From the NCBI GenBank assembly GCA_001750645.1, contig MEIF01000011.1, positions 1 to 48,051 on the forward strand: a stretch of 48,051 nucleotides of DNA, read 5' to 3'. The position numbers and the translations under genes are program-made. Source of the DNA: Gammaproteobacteria bacterium AqS3. Its GTDB lineage: Bacteria; Pseudomonadota; Gammaproteobacteria; MEIF01; AqS3. Below are positions 9,138 to 18,798 of this stretch, piece by piece. Position 1 is the stretch's first letter, and each line of letters starts with the position of its first letter. The notes below the pieces were generated by a model. It saw only the letters and a program-made list of their open reading frames with translations. It had not been told where the DNA came from and ran no database searches.

Positions 9138-12100
9138 ATGGATCGATTGAAGAAGTGGAACAAGATTTTTGGCTTATCGGCCTTTTTGCTTTCAGGCATC
9201 CTGTTCAGTTCGGCGGCGTGGACGCAGGACCAGGAAGACAGCATGGAGATGGAGGCCGCAGAGGAAGACGGCTCCTCGATGCGCTCCGGGGTCTACCTCG
9301 AGGAAATCATCGTCACCGCCGAGAAGCGTGAAGCCTCCGTCCAGGACACCGCAGCCGCCATCAACGCCTTTGACGACGCCGCCCTGCAGCGGGAGGGCAT
9401 TGAGACCATCTCCGACATTCAGTTCGCCGTCCCCAACATGACCTTCTCGGCCTATAACTTCGGTGCCCCGCACCTCTCCATCCGCGGCATCTCAAGGGGC
9501 GTGGTTGCGACCTCGGGCGACGACTCGACCTCGATCCACGTCAACGGCGCCTACGCCCAGAACTCCCCCATCCTGCTGCTGGAATTCTTTGACCTGGAGC
9601 GCGTCGAAATCCTGCGCGGCCCGCAGGGGACGCTCTACGGGCGCAACTCGACCGGCGGCGTCGTCAACTTCATCACCAGGAAGCCCGACCTCGACATGCC
9701 CGGCGGGTCGTTCTCGGTCGAGACCGGCTCGGACGGGCTGCAGCGCACCATTGCCGTGGCCAACCTGCCGATCACCGAGCGCTTCGGCATTCGCATCGGC
9801 GGCTACTCCTCGCAGCGGGACGGCTACGTCAAGAACACCTACACCGGCAACGACATTGACAGCCGCGACCTCAGCGCCGGCCGGGTCTCGCTGCGCTGGC
9901 GCAATGACAAGGTCGACGCCAACCTGGTGCTCGACTACTTCGAGGAGAGCGACTCGCGCATGCGCACCTCCAAGCAGGCCTGCAAGACCGACCTGCGCCC
10001 GGCGCCCTTCAGCATTGGCTGCGAGGCTGGGCATGAGCTGGAGACTTATGAAGCGGTGTCAGCAGCTGCCGGGCTCGCGAATATTTGGGCCAACCAGTAC
10101 GGGCTGTATGGACCAGCTGCTTCGCAAGGTGTGCTGCAGGGAACTTGGAATGGCTTTGTCAGCTGCGCAAGGGCGGGGGACAATCCCCGTGCAGGGCAGA
10201 CCAGCAGCGCTGATAAGGGAACCCTAAATCCGACGGCTCCCTGCTCCTACGTGCCCAACTCCAACCTGCGCGAAGTCCATGCCACCACCGATCCAACCTG
10301 GTTCACCCGCCACCGCAGCGCCACGCTGAATATTGACATTGATGTTCTGGATGGCGTGACGCTCAGCTTCACCGGCCACAACGCCTATCAGAGCAACCTC
10401 AGCACCACCGACTACAACTGGAACACCGGAGCTGCCCCCTTTATAGAACCCGTTAACCTAGGGTCTTATACCCAAAATGCCGATAACATTGATGCTATCA
10501 ATGCTGGTTTGGGAGCCATTGCGGCAGCCTTTCAAGTCCCCTGCCAGATGATCGCCGGCATCACGCGCCCGCGCTGTGCAGCCGACAATTTTTCCACGCG
10601 CAACAATGCGGACTTGGCGGCCTACTACAACGGCACCAGCACCAACAGTTCAGGAGCGACGGTGGGCGATGCCAATGATGCCCAAAAAAAGGCGGTTGAT
10701 GCCGCAGTCGCTGATAACTCTCTCGGTGATAACCATGGTGCTGCCACTGGAAGGGCTGGCTTTCTGGGCATTCTGAATGCCGCCATACGCAATCTCGGCG
10801 ATGACGGAACACTCTTTCCAGCTGGCAATCCCGGCCCCGACCCCCGGGTTGCGGGTCGCAATTTCCCCATCGGCAATGATGTCAACTCAGGCAACGGTGA
10901 GCTGAACTCCTTTGAGGTGCGCCTGGTCTCCGACTTCGGCGAGGATCAGCCCTATGACTTTCTCGTCGGACTGTTTGCAATGGAGGCCAATACCGACGGC
11001 GACTACCAGGTGCATGGCAATTCACTGGCGCACTTGGCCACGCTGTCTTATGCGGCTTATGAAGACCCTCCGGGTGATGCGGATAACAATACACCCGCCA
11101 ATGCGGGTGGTCGCACCTTCTCTGCCAAGCCGCCGCAGCTCGGCTGTCAGGCAGTTTTCAATCCCTTTGCCGCCCCCTGCTCCTCGCGCAACCTCATCCA
11201 GCAGGACGGCTTTGCCGTGGCCGATCTGTCCTACTACAACAACCAGACCATTTACGAGGTCAACACTTGGGCAATCTTCGGGGAGTTCTACCGCGACCTG
11301 CAGGAGGACACCCGCGCAACCATTGGCATTCGCTACACCCAGGAGGAAAAACGCATCGTCGCCGCAACGCAGTCGCTGGTTGCCGTCACTTCGCGGCAGG
11401 TGAATCGCATTCAGGACTGGGACGAGGTCACCGGTCGCATCAGTCTGGAGCACCGCTTTGGCTTGGACTCCATGTTCTTTGCAACGCTGTCCCGCTCCTA
11501 CAAGTCGGGCGGCCTGAACCCGCCCTCGGCCACCGGTGCCTTTGCCGAGATATTTGACCCCGAGTACATCGACTCGGCCGAATTGGGCATTAAGAGCACG
11601 GCCGCCGACGGTCGCATCCAGGCCAACCTGACCTACTTCTTCTACAACTATGCCGGCTATCAGACCTCCAAAATCGTCGACCGGACCTCGGTCAATGAGA
11701 ACATCGACGTCCAGAACCAGGGCGTTGAGTTCGAGCTGCTGGCCTACCCGGTGCCCTCGCTGCGCCTCGGCCTCAACTTTGCCTGGCTGGACACCGAAGT
11801 GGTCGACAGCCAGAGCGTCAACAACGCCGACCCGACCAATGGCATGTCGGGCTGGACAACCGTCAAGGGTCTGCAGGCCGCCAACTGGATCGCCCCGACC
11901 AAGGACCTGAATGGCGACGGTGCGGTGAACGGAGAAGATGCCGTCTACGCCTGTGCCAATGCGGGCAACTTCATTCGTTTGGCTTGCGCGAAGGCTCCTG
12001 CCAACGTCACTAATCCGGCTCAGAGCAATGTCCCCAAGGTCATGAACAGAAACGGCGAAGACACCGATGGCTATAAGGAGGGCGTGACCTATGCCCAGGG

Positions 12101-12509
12101 CTTCCACCCCGCCGGAACGCTGCTGCCATTCGGCTTTGAAACCGACCTCACCGGCAACCAGATGGCCGAGGCTCCCGAGGGCAGCGTCCGCCTGGAGATG
12201 CAGTACACCGCCGCTCTGGAGGGCGACGCCAACTTCGTCCTGCGCACCGACTACTACTGGCAGACCGAGTTCTACGGCCGCGTCTTCAACAGCAAGCAGA
12301 ACCTCATCCCCGAGTGGGACGTGTTCGGCGCCTCGATGGGCTTTGAGGGCAAGCAGGGCAACTGGGATATCTCGCTGCGGGTCGACAACATCACCGACGA
12401 CGACCACATCACCGGCCTCTACTTCACCGATGCCTCATCGGGCAACTTCACCAACGTCTTCCTGCTGAACCCGCGCACCTTCAGCGCCGAGTGGAACTGG
12501 AAGTTCTGA
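9138..12509 (+). CDS. TonB-dependent receptor, paralogue 2 of 3
   Basis: The protein has 1123 residues and closely matches its two neighbours along its whole length. The signal peptide covers residues 1-30 (to SSAAWTQ), followed by a short acidic linker and the TonB-box-like EEIIVTAEKR (55-64). The plug motif is VEILRGPQGTLYGRNSTGG. Extracellular-loop cysteines recur in the same places as in paralogue 1 (SKQACKTD, SIGCEAGH, VPCQMI, YACANAG). At residues 923-934 it has DLNGDGAVNGED, a textbook Dx[ND]xDG calcium loop. The barrel ends WNWKF. The start is the ATG at 9138 behind a GA-rich stretch. Long identical DNA runs shared with the flanking copies, such as around the plug, indicate tandem duplication or gene conversion. 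The ligand is unknown; divergent loops suggest related but different substrates. Confidence 0.95.
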   Translation: MDRLKKWNKIFGLSAFLLSGILFSSAAWTQDQEDSMEMEAAEEDGSSMRSGVYLEEIIVTAEKREASVQDTAAAINAFDDAALQREGIETISDIQFAVPNMTFSAYNFGAPHLSIRGISRGVVATSGDDSTSIHVNGAYAQNSPILLLEFFDLERVEILRGPQGTLYGRNSTGGVVNFITRKPDLDMPGGSFSVETGSDGLQRTIAVANLPITERFGIRIGGYSSQRDGYVKNTYTGNDIDSRDLSAGRVSLRWRNDKVDANLVLDYFEESDSRMRTSKQACKTDLRPAPFSIGCEAGHELETYEAVSAAAGLANIWANQYGLYGPAASQGVLQGTWNGFVSCARAGDNPRAGQTSSADKGTLNPTAPCSYVPNSNLREVHATTDPTWFTRHRSATLNIDIDVLDGVTLSFTGHNAYQSNLSTTDYNWNTGAAPFIEPVNLGSYTQNADNIDAINAGLGAIAAAFQVPCQMIAGITRPRCAADNFSTRNNADLAAYYNGTSTNSSGATVGDANDAQKKAVDAAVADNSLGDNHGAATGRAGFLGILNAAIRNLGDDGTLFPAGNPGPDPRVAGRNFPIGNDVNSGNGELNSFEVRLVSDFGEDQPYDFLVGLFAMEANTDGDYQVHGNSLAHLATLSYAAYEDPPGDADNNTPANAGGRTFSAKPPQLGCQAVFNPFAAPCSSRNLIQQDGFAVADLSYYNNQTIYEVNTWAIFGEFYRDLQEDTRATIGIRYTQEEKRIVAATQSLVAVTSRQVNRIQDWDEVTGRISLEHRFGLDSMFFATLSRSYKSGGLNPPSATGAFAEIFDPEYIDSAELGIKSTAADGRIQANLTYFFYNYAGYQTSKIVDRTSVNENIDVQNQGVEFELLAYPVPSLRLGLNFAWLDTEVVDSQSVNNADPTNGMSGWTTVKGLQAANWIAPTKDLNGDGAVNGEDAVYACANAGNFIRLACAKAPANVTNPAQSNVPKVMNRNGEDTDGYKEGVTYAQGFHPAGTLLPFGFETDLTGNQMAEAPEGSVRLEMQYTAALEGDANFVLRTDYYWQTEFYGRVFNSKQNLIPEWDVFGASMGFEGKQGNWDISLRVDNITDDDHITGLYFTDASSGNFTNVFLLNPRTFSAEWNWKF

Positions 12510-12632
12510 GGTCTGTGACCTGTCCCCCGGCACCGGCTGGTCAGGTCACCGGCGCGATCAAAAAACCCGAAAAAGTCGGCCAAAAAAGCCGCCCCGCTGC
12601 CGTTTTCACAGGGCCGAATAGCCCGCTTCGTA

Positions 12633-12661
12633 TTGCATATATCAGCACAATCGGCGATACT
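12633..12661 (+). promoter_or_regulatory. Sigma70-type promoter of TBDR gene 3
   Basis: TTGCAT at 12633-12638 and GATACT at 12656-12661 have a 17-bp spacer, as in the two upstream paralogues. The spacer contains GCACAATCGGC (12645-12655). A 9-bp inverted repeat, GCACAATCG at 12645-12653 and CGATTGTGC at 12696-12704, flanks the -10 box and start region, and a smaller hairpin (GCCCGTG/CACGGGC, 12675-12693) lies inside it. Both could be regulatory. Confidence 0.72.
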
Positions 12662-12743
12662 CGCCAGCTTATTGGCCCGTGGACTGCACGGGCGGCGATT
12701 GTGCAGCATTCCAACCACTGACACATAGGGAGAGCCTGGGGGT

Positions 12744-15700
12744 ATGGATCGATCCAAGCGGAATAAGATGAACGGTCTTGCGGCTCTTCTGATCACCGGT
12801 TTTTTGCTCGTCCCGCTCGCCTGGACGCAGCAGCCCCAGACTGATTCACCCCCCGCCGAGGAGGACGGCGAAACCCGCAGCGGGGTCTACCTCGAGGAGA
12901 TCGTCGTCACCGCCGAGAAGCGGGAGGCCTCGGTTCAGGACACCGCCGCCGCCATCAACGCCTTCGACGATGCCGCCCTGCAGCGGGAGGGCATCGAGAC
13001 CATCTCCGACATCCAGCTCTCGGTTCCCAACATGACCTTCTCGGCGTATAACTTCGGCACGCCGCACCTCTCCATCCGCGGCATCTCGCGCGGCGTGGTG
13101 TCGGTGACCGGCGACGACGCCACCTCGATCCACCTCAACGGCGCCTACGTCCAGAACGCCGCGGCGCAGAGCCCGCCGATCCTGCTGCTGGAGTTCTTCG
13201 ACCTCGAGCGGGTTGAGATCCTGCGCGGCCCGCAGGGGACGCTCTACGGGCGCAACTCGACCGGCGGCGTGGTCAACTTCATCACCCGCAAGCCCGATCT
13301 CGAAAAGGGCGGCGGGCTGATCTCCCTTGAGACCGGCAGCGACGGGCTGGCGCGCTCGATCATCGTCGCCAACATTCCCGTCGGCGAGCGCTTCGGCATC
13401 CGCATCGGCGGCTACTCCTCCGAGCTGGACGGCTTCGTCAAGAACACCCTCACCCAGAACACCATCGACAGCCGCGCCATCGACGCCGCCCGCGTGTCGC
13501 TGCGCTGGCGGGGCGACAAGGTCGAGACCAACCTCGTGCTGGAGCACTTCAGCGAGAGCGACACGCGCATGCGCACCTCCAAGCAGGCCTGCAAAACCGA
13601 CACCCGCCCGGCGCCGTTCAGCATCGGCTGCGAGGCCGGCCACGATCTCGAGACCTTTGATGCAGTCAACTCCAGCGCCACGCTGGCCAGCATCTGGGCC
13701 AATCAATACGGGCTCTACGGCACTGCGGCGTTTTCCGGCGTGGCGGGCGGGACGTTCAACGGCTTTGTGACCTGCAGGAGGGAGGGCGACAACCCGCGGG
13801 CGGGTCAAAAGGCCGGCAACCTCAACGCAGACCAGGACTGCTCCTACGTCCCCAACCCCAACCTGCGCGAGGTGGCGGCCCCGACCGACCCGACCTGGTT
13901 CTCCCGCTATCAGGCGGCCACGATGACCGTCGACATCAAGGCGCGCGAGGACCTGACGCTGACCTTCTCCGGCCACCACGGCTATCAGAAGAACCGCAGC
14001 GTCACCGACTACAACTGGAACACCGGCGCCGCACCGTTCCTGTCCAGTGTGCAGCTGGGCAATGAGATGACCGAAAACACCAATCAGATTGGCCGCCTCA
14101 ATAAGGAGGCGAGTGACTTGAACGCCGGCTTGGATGCCCTCGCCCGAACTCCCGGGCTGCTGATCCCCTGTCAAAGCGGTCGCAGCGGCTGCGATGCCGC
14201 GGATTACAGCACCAGAACACGCGCCGATCTGGCCGCCTTCTACTCCACAGCCTCGAGCGCTCAGAAGAGCTCCATTGATACGGCCATAGCCGCCGTTCCA
14301 GAGTTTTCCGATGCAGACCTAAGCAACTACTCCGGCGTCACCGGTGCGGCGGCGGCGGCGGCGGGCGGGGCTGCGGGGCTGGGGGCCATCAATAACGCGC
14401 TCTACCTGACCTCCCTGAACCTCGACGCCAAAGGCGTGCTGTTCCCCGACGGCAATGTCGGCCCCGACCCCAGAGTGGCGGGGCACTCGGTTCCGATAGG
14501 CAATGACCTCAGCTACAGCGACGGCGAGATCAACTCCTTTGAGATGCGCCTGGTGTCCGACTTTCAGGACTCGCCGTGGGACTTCATCAGCGGCCTGTTC
14601 GCCATGCAGGCCAATACCGATGGCGACTACCAGGTGCACGCCAACGGGCTGGCGAACTTCGCCACGCTCGCTTATCAGGATGATCTGGAAGATGCCAACA
14701 AAACACCGCAAAGGGCCGGCAGCCGCGACTATACCGTCGTGCCGGCTCAGCGGGGCTGCCAAAACGGGGTCTGCTCTCCGCGCAACCTGATCCAGCAGGG
14801 CGGCTTCACGATTGCCGACCTCTCCTACTACAACAACCAGACCATCTACGAGGTCAGGTCGTGGGCGCTGTTCGGCGAGGTCTACAGGAATCTGTGGGAG
14901 GACACGCGCCTGACCGTCGGGCTGCGCTACACCCAGGAGGAAAAGCGCGTGGTCGCAGCGACGCAGAGCCTGATTGCCGTCACCACCCCCCCGCAGAGGA
15001 ACCGCGTGCAGAACTGGGAGGAGGCCACCGGGCGCATCAACATCGACCACCGCTTCGGCCAGGACGCGATGATCTACGGGACGCTGGCGAACTCCTACAA
15101 GTCGGGCGGCTTCAACCCGCAGTCGGCGACCGGTGCCTTCGCCGACCTGTTCGCCCCCGAGTACATCAACTCGCTCGAGGTCGGCGTCAAGAGCACGACC
15201 GCCGAGGGCCGCCTGCAGACCAACGTCGCCTATTTCTGGTACGACTACGAGGGCTATCAGACCTCCAAGATTATCGACCGGACTTCGGTCAACGAAAACA
15301 TCGACGTGCGCATCCAGGGCGTCGAGGCCGAGCTGGTCGCCTATCCGACGCCCTCGCTGCGGATGGACCTCAATGTGGCCTGGCTGGAGACCGCCATTCA
15401 GGACAGCTTCAGCGTCAACACCGCCGACCCGACCAACGGCATGCCGGGCTGGGTGACGGTCAAGGGCCTGCAGGCCGCCACCTGGATTGCCCCGACCACG
15501 GACCTGAACGGCGACGGTGAGGTGGACGGTGACGACGCCACCCATGCCTGTGCCAACCCGACGGGCGGGCTGGCCTGCACGGTTGCCCCGGGAAGACCCA
15601 CTAATGCGGCTGTGAGCAACGTTCCGATCGTCAAGAACGTCGGCGATGTCGACACCGACGGCTACGAGCAGGGCGTGACCTACACCGAGGGCTTCCACGC

Positions 15701-16100
15701 CTCCGGGCTCTCGCTGCCCTTCGGCTTTGAGGTTGACCTGGACGGCAACCAGATGGCCGAGGCGCCCGAGGCCAGCGTCAAGTTCGGGCTGCAGTACACC
15801 GTCGACCTCGGCGGTTCGACCAACTTCGTCATGCGGGGCGACTACTACTGGCAGAGCGAGTTCTACGGCCGCATCTTCAACAGCGACCAAAACCTGATCC
15901 CCGAGTGGGACGTCATCAACCTCTCCTTCAGCGTCGAGGCCAAGGAGGGCAATTGGAGCCTCAAGGGCTGGGTCGACAACCTCAATGACGACGACCACAT
16001 CACCGGCCTGTACTTCACCGATGCCTCCTCGGGCAACTTCACCAACATCTTCCTGCTGAACCCCCGCACCTACGGCGTGAGCTGGGACTACAGGTTCTAG
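12744..16100 (+). CDS. TonB-dependent receptor, paralogue 3 of 3
   Basis: The protein has 1118 residues. The signal peptide covers about 1-29 (LVPLAWTQ), then comes a Pro/Glu linker and the TonB-box-like EEIVVTAEKR (51-60). The plug reads as in the other two copies, except for a short insertion (NAAAQSPP) before the conserved ILLLEFFDLERVEILRGPQG. At residues 920-931 it carries DLNGDGEVDGDD, the most acidic calcium-like loop of the three. The barrel ends SWDYRF. An alanine/glycine-rich loop (GAAAAAAGGAAGLG) is unique to this copy. The start is the ATG at 12744 with AGGGAGAG upstream. It is followed directly by selO but has no obvious functional link to it. Confidence 0.95.
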   Translation: MDRSKRNKMNGLAALLITGFLLVPLAWTQQPQTDSPPAEEDGETRSGVYLEEIVVTAEKREASVQDTAAAINAFDDAALQREGIETISDIQLSVPNMTFSAYNFGTPHLSIRGISRGVVSVTGDDATSIHLNGAYVQNAAAQSPPILLLEFFDLERVEILRGPQGTLYGRNSTGGVVNFITRKPDLEKGGGLISLETGSDGLARSIIVANIPVGERFGIRIGGYSSELDGFVKNTLTQNTIDSRAIDAARVSLRWRGDKVETNLVLEHFSESDTRMRTSKQACKTDTRPAPFSIGCEAGHDLETFDAVNSSATLASIWANQYGLYGTAAFSGVAGGTFNGFVTCRREGDNPRAGQKAGNLNADQDCSYVPNPNLREVAAPTDPTWFSRYQAATMTVDIKAREDLTLTFSGHHGYQKNRSVTDYNWNTGAAPFLSSVQLGNEMTENTNQIGRLNKEASDLNAGLDALARTPGLLIPCQSGRSGCDAADYSTRTRADLAAFYSTASSAQKSSIDTAIAAVPEFSDADLSNYSGVTGAAAAAAGGAAGLGAINNALYLTSLNLDAKGVLFPDGNVGPDPRVAGHSVPIGNDLSYSDGEINSFEMRLVSDFQDSPWDFISGLFAMQANTDGDYQVHANGLANFATLAYQDDLEDANKTPQRAGSRDYTVVPAQRGCQNGVCSPRNLIQQGGFTIADLSYYNNQTIYEVRSWALFGEVYRNLWEDTRLTVGLRYTQEEKRVVAATQSLIAVTTPPQRNRVQNWEEATGRINIDHRFGQDAMIYGTLANSYKSGGFNPQSATGAFADLFAPEYINSLEVGVKSTTAEGRLQTNVAYFWYDYEGYQTSKIIDRTSVNENIDVRIQGVEAELVAYPTPSLRMDLNVAWLETAIQDSFSVNTADPTNGMPGWVTVKGLQAATWIAPTTDLNGDGEVDGDDATHACANPTGGLACTVAPGRPTNAAVSNVPIVKNVGDVDTDGYEQGVTYTEGFHASGLSLPFGFEVDLDGNQMAEAPEASVKFGLQYTVDLGGSTNFVMRGDYYWQSEFYGRIFNSDQNLIPEWDVINLSFSVEAKEGNWSLKGWVDNLNDDDHITGLYFTDASSGNFTNIFLLNPRTYGVSWDYRF

Positions 16101-16178
16101 ACGCAGCGAGACGCTGATCACAGACCCGTTCAGACATCCGCAGTAGGCTTGCCCAGTCAACCATCCGGAGACGCACCC

Positions 16179-17678
16179 GTGAAACTCAGTCAACTGCCGC
16201 ACCGACACAGCTACGCCGATCTGGGCGAGGCGTTCTGCACCGCCATTTCCGTTTACGGACTGCCCGAGGGGCGACTGCTGTGCCACAGCCCGGATGCCCT
16301 CAAGGCCCTCGGCGTGGACGATGTCGACCAGCAGGATCTGCTCGACATCTGCACCGGTGACGTGCGCCCCGCCGGCGCCGCCCCGGTCGCCGGGGTCTAT
16401 GCCGGCCATCAGTTCGGCGTCTACGTCCCCCAGCTGGGGGACGGCCGGGCGGTGCTGCTGGGCGAGGTCGCCGCCCCGGACGGCGGCCTGTGGGACGTCC
16501 AGCTCAAGGGGGCGGGTCAGACCCCGTTCTCGCGCGGGTCGGACGGGCGGGCGGTGCTGCGCTCCAGCGTGCGCGAGTTTCTGATCAGCGAGGCCATGGA
16601 CGCACTCGGCATTCCCAGCACCCGCGCCGTCGCCCTGGCGGCCATGGATCAGCGGGGCGTGATGCGAGAGCGCATCGAGCGCGCTGCGGTGATCGTGCGC
16701 ACCAGCCGCAGCCTGCTGCGCTTCGGCCACTTTGAGTACTTCGCCTGGGGCCGGCGGCACGACGAGCTGCGCACGCTGTTCGACTACGCCGTGCAGCGCT
16801 GCTATCCCGACTGTGCCGACGCCGCCGACCCCGTCATGCAGCTGCTGGCCAACGCAGTGGTGCGCACGGCGGACATGGCGGCGCGCTGGCAGGCGGCCGG
16901 CTTTGTCCACGGGGTGATGAACACCGACAACATGTCGCTGCTGGGCGAGACCATCGACTACGGTCCCTACGCCTTTCTGGACCGCTTTGACTGGAATGCC
17001 GTCTTCAACCACACCGACAGGGAGCGGCGCTATGCCTATGGCGTCCAGCCCCGCATCGCCCAGTGGAACTGCGCCTGCCTGGCCGAGGCGCTGCTGCCGC
17101 TGGCGGGTGCGGGCGGCAAGCGCAGCGCCACCGACATCGTCAAGTCCTTTCAGAGCGCCTATACCGAGATCTACCTGGAGCTGATGCGCCGCCGGCTGGG
17201 GCTGGCGGAGGAGCGGGAGGGCGACTGGAAGCTGATCAAATCCCTGCTCGACGTCCTGCACGAGGGCGGCCTGGACTACCACCACACCCTGCGGGCGCTG
17301 GCCGAGTGGGTCGCCTCCGGGGAGGCCGGGCGCTGGTCGGGGGCGGACGGCTCCTCGACCCCGGGCGTTTCGGGTCGGGCGCTGCCCGATGCGCTGGCCC
17401 AGCTGCCCGAGGGCTGGCTGAGGGACTACCGGGATCGCAGCGGCGGCCAGGACGCCGGAGAGCAGGGCGGGGTCATGCTGGATGCCAATCCGGCGCTGGT
17501 GCTGCGCACCTGGGTGGCACAGGAGGCCATTGACCGGGCCGAAGCCGGCGACACCGCCTGGCTGGCCGAGCTGCTCACCGCCCTGCGCCGGCCCTTTGCC
17601 GCACCCTCCGATGCCATGCTGCCCTACACCCAACCGCCGGCGCCGGGCTATAGCTGCGAGCTTTCCTGCAGCAGTTGA
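16179..17678 (+). CDS. selO: SelO/YdiU protein adenylyltransferase (pseudokinase fold)
   Basis: The protein has 499 residues from the GTG at 16179, which has GGAG 8 bases upstream; an in-frame TTG at 16149 lacks a ribosome site. SelO transfers AMP from ATP to Ser/Thr/Tyr of target proteins and is linked to redox stress. Family hallmarks are YAGHQFGVYVPQLGDGRA, DVQLKGAGQTPFSRGSDGRA, SSVREFLISEAMDALG, the catalytic FVHGVMNTDNMSLLG and the metal-binding TIDYGPYAFLD. The C-terminus ends ELSCSS, keeping the conserved near-terminal cysteine that is selenocysteine in some homologues. Here it is a cysteine codon (TGC). Confidence 0.96.
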   Translation: MKLSQLPHRHSYADLGEAFCTAISVYGLPEGRLLCHSPDALKALGVDDVDQQDLLDICTGDVRPAGAAPVAGVYAGHQFGVYVPQLGDGRAVLLGEVAAPDGGLWDVQLKGAGQTPFSRGSDGRAVLRSSVREFLISEAMDALGIPSTRAVALAAMDQRGVMRERIERAAVIVRTSRSLLRFGHFEYFAWGRRHDELRTLFDYAVQRCYPDCADAADPVMQLLANAVVRTADMAARWQAAGFVHGVMNTDNMSLLGETIDYGPYAFLDRFDWNAVFNHTDRERRYAYGVQPRIAQWNCACLAEALLPLAGAGGKRSATDIVKSFQSAYTEIYLELMRRRLGLAEEREGDWKLIKSLLDVLHEGGLDYHHTLRALAEWVASGEAGRWSGADGSSTPGVSGRALPDALAQLPEGWLRDYRDRSGGQDAGEQGGVMLDANPALVLRTWVAQEAIDRAEAGDTAWLAELLTALRRPFAAPSDAMLPYTQPPAPGYSCELSCSS

Positions 17679-17720
17679 GGGGGTTCAATCGACAGTTCCG
17701 AGCGGAGGGAGGTTTTATAA

Positions 17721-18794
17721 ATGGTTTCAAGTGATAACGAAATACAAAACTGGCTGTTTTCTCATTCATTAGAAAAAATAGCTCTGTACAAGACATACTT
17801 AATCAATTACTTGTCAGTCATGTGCAACCAGGATTATTGGAAGAAGATTTATATATGGGAGCCATTTGCTGGCTCGGGAGAGTATGACAATGGAGAAGGC
17901 AGTCCCATTGAAGCAGCAAGAGTTATTCATGATTTTTCTCCACAGCACCCGAATAAACGCATTAGGCTATTTGTTAATGAGTTGGACAGGGAAAAATTAG
18001 AATCCTTAAATAGAATTTTAGAAGACAAAGGTTTTTCTGATTTTGTGAAGACTGAGCAAGGCCGAGCTGAAAACTTCTTGAAGAATAGCCTCCTTGAAAC
18101 TGTAAAACATGGGTCGTCCCACAATTTTATTTTTATTGACCCTTATGGATATACGCAAATCTCTCCTGAATTGCTTGAGCAAGTTCTACGCTTAAGTAAT
18201 TGTGATTACCTACTCTTTTTCCCGACTTACAACATGTATAGAGCTAGGAAAAAGAATAACAGCCCTTCTGCCAAACTGCTTTTAGATCTGGGGGCAGATA
18301 AAAAAGATTTAGAAAACTTGTCATCTCAGAAAGCCTTTGTCGGTGAAATTAAGAATAGGCTAATGTGCAAATCCAAAGCAGATTATGTCTTTGAATATAA
18401 ATTGCAAGATAGAAGGCCAGGAGTTACCAATAATTCCTTCCATTTATTTTTCATAACTCGAAATTTAAGAGGTGTTGAAAAGTTTATAGAGGCTAAAAGA
18501 ACAGTTGACTTAAATGAAGCCAGCCAATTTCAGCTTGTTCGAGAGCACGACACCAAAGTGGCAGTCAAAAATATTATTCAAGGTGAAGCAGAAATAGATA
18601 ATAAAAAATTATGTGAGCTTTGCCTCATTTCTGGTCATCTTAAAAGTGAAGTTAGAGCGGCTCTAAAAAAGTTAGAACGGAATAATGAAATAGAGGTCAT
18701 TGATCCAAAGGATGAAAGAAGACAGGGAGGCTATTACCTGGGTTTAGATAAACCCAAAGTTAAACTCCTCTTCCGCCTCGCACCCCAGGACTAG
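17721..18794 (+). CDS. tcmP: Three-Cys-motif partner protein (TcmP-like)
   Basis: The protein has 357 residues, starting at the ATG at 17721 behind GGAGGGAGG. It looks like a class I methyltransferase-type Rossmann protein: WEPFAGSGEYDNGEG resembles motif I, LFVNELDREKL the acidic strand, and NFIFIDPYGYTQIS the D-P-Y motif IV. The C-terminus (about 295-345) resembles a winged helix (LCELCLISGHLKSEVRAALK). TcmP proteins are known to sit beside a three-Cys-motif (Gp37/Gp68, DUF5131) protein, and that is the very next gene, 4 bp downstream. The DNA is strikingly AT-rich with AAA/AAT/TTA codons, unlike everything around it, which points to recent horizontal transfer. Function is unknown; the family name rests on partnership, and the enzymatic role is inference. 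Confidence 0.85.
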   Translation: MVSSDNEIQNWLFSHSLEKIALYKTYLINYLSVMCNQDYWKKIYIWEPFAGSGEYDNGEGSPIEAARVIHDFSPQHPNKRIRLFVNELDREKLESLNRILEDKGFSDFVKTEQGRAENFLKNSLLETVKHGSSHNFIFIDPYGYTQISPELLEQVLRLSNCDYLLFFPTYNMYRARKKNNSPSAKLLLDLGADKKDLENLSSQKAFVGEIKNRLMCKSKADYVFEYKLQDRRPGVTNNSFHLFFITRNLRGVEKFIEAKRTVDLNEASQFQLVREHDTKVAVKNIIQGEAEIDNKKLCELCLISGHLKSEVRAALKKLERNNEIEVIDPKDERRQGGYYLGLDKPKVKLLFRLAPQD

Positions 18795-18798
18795 ATCA

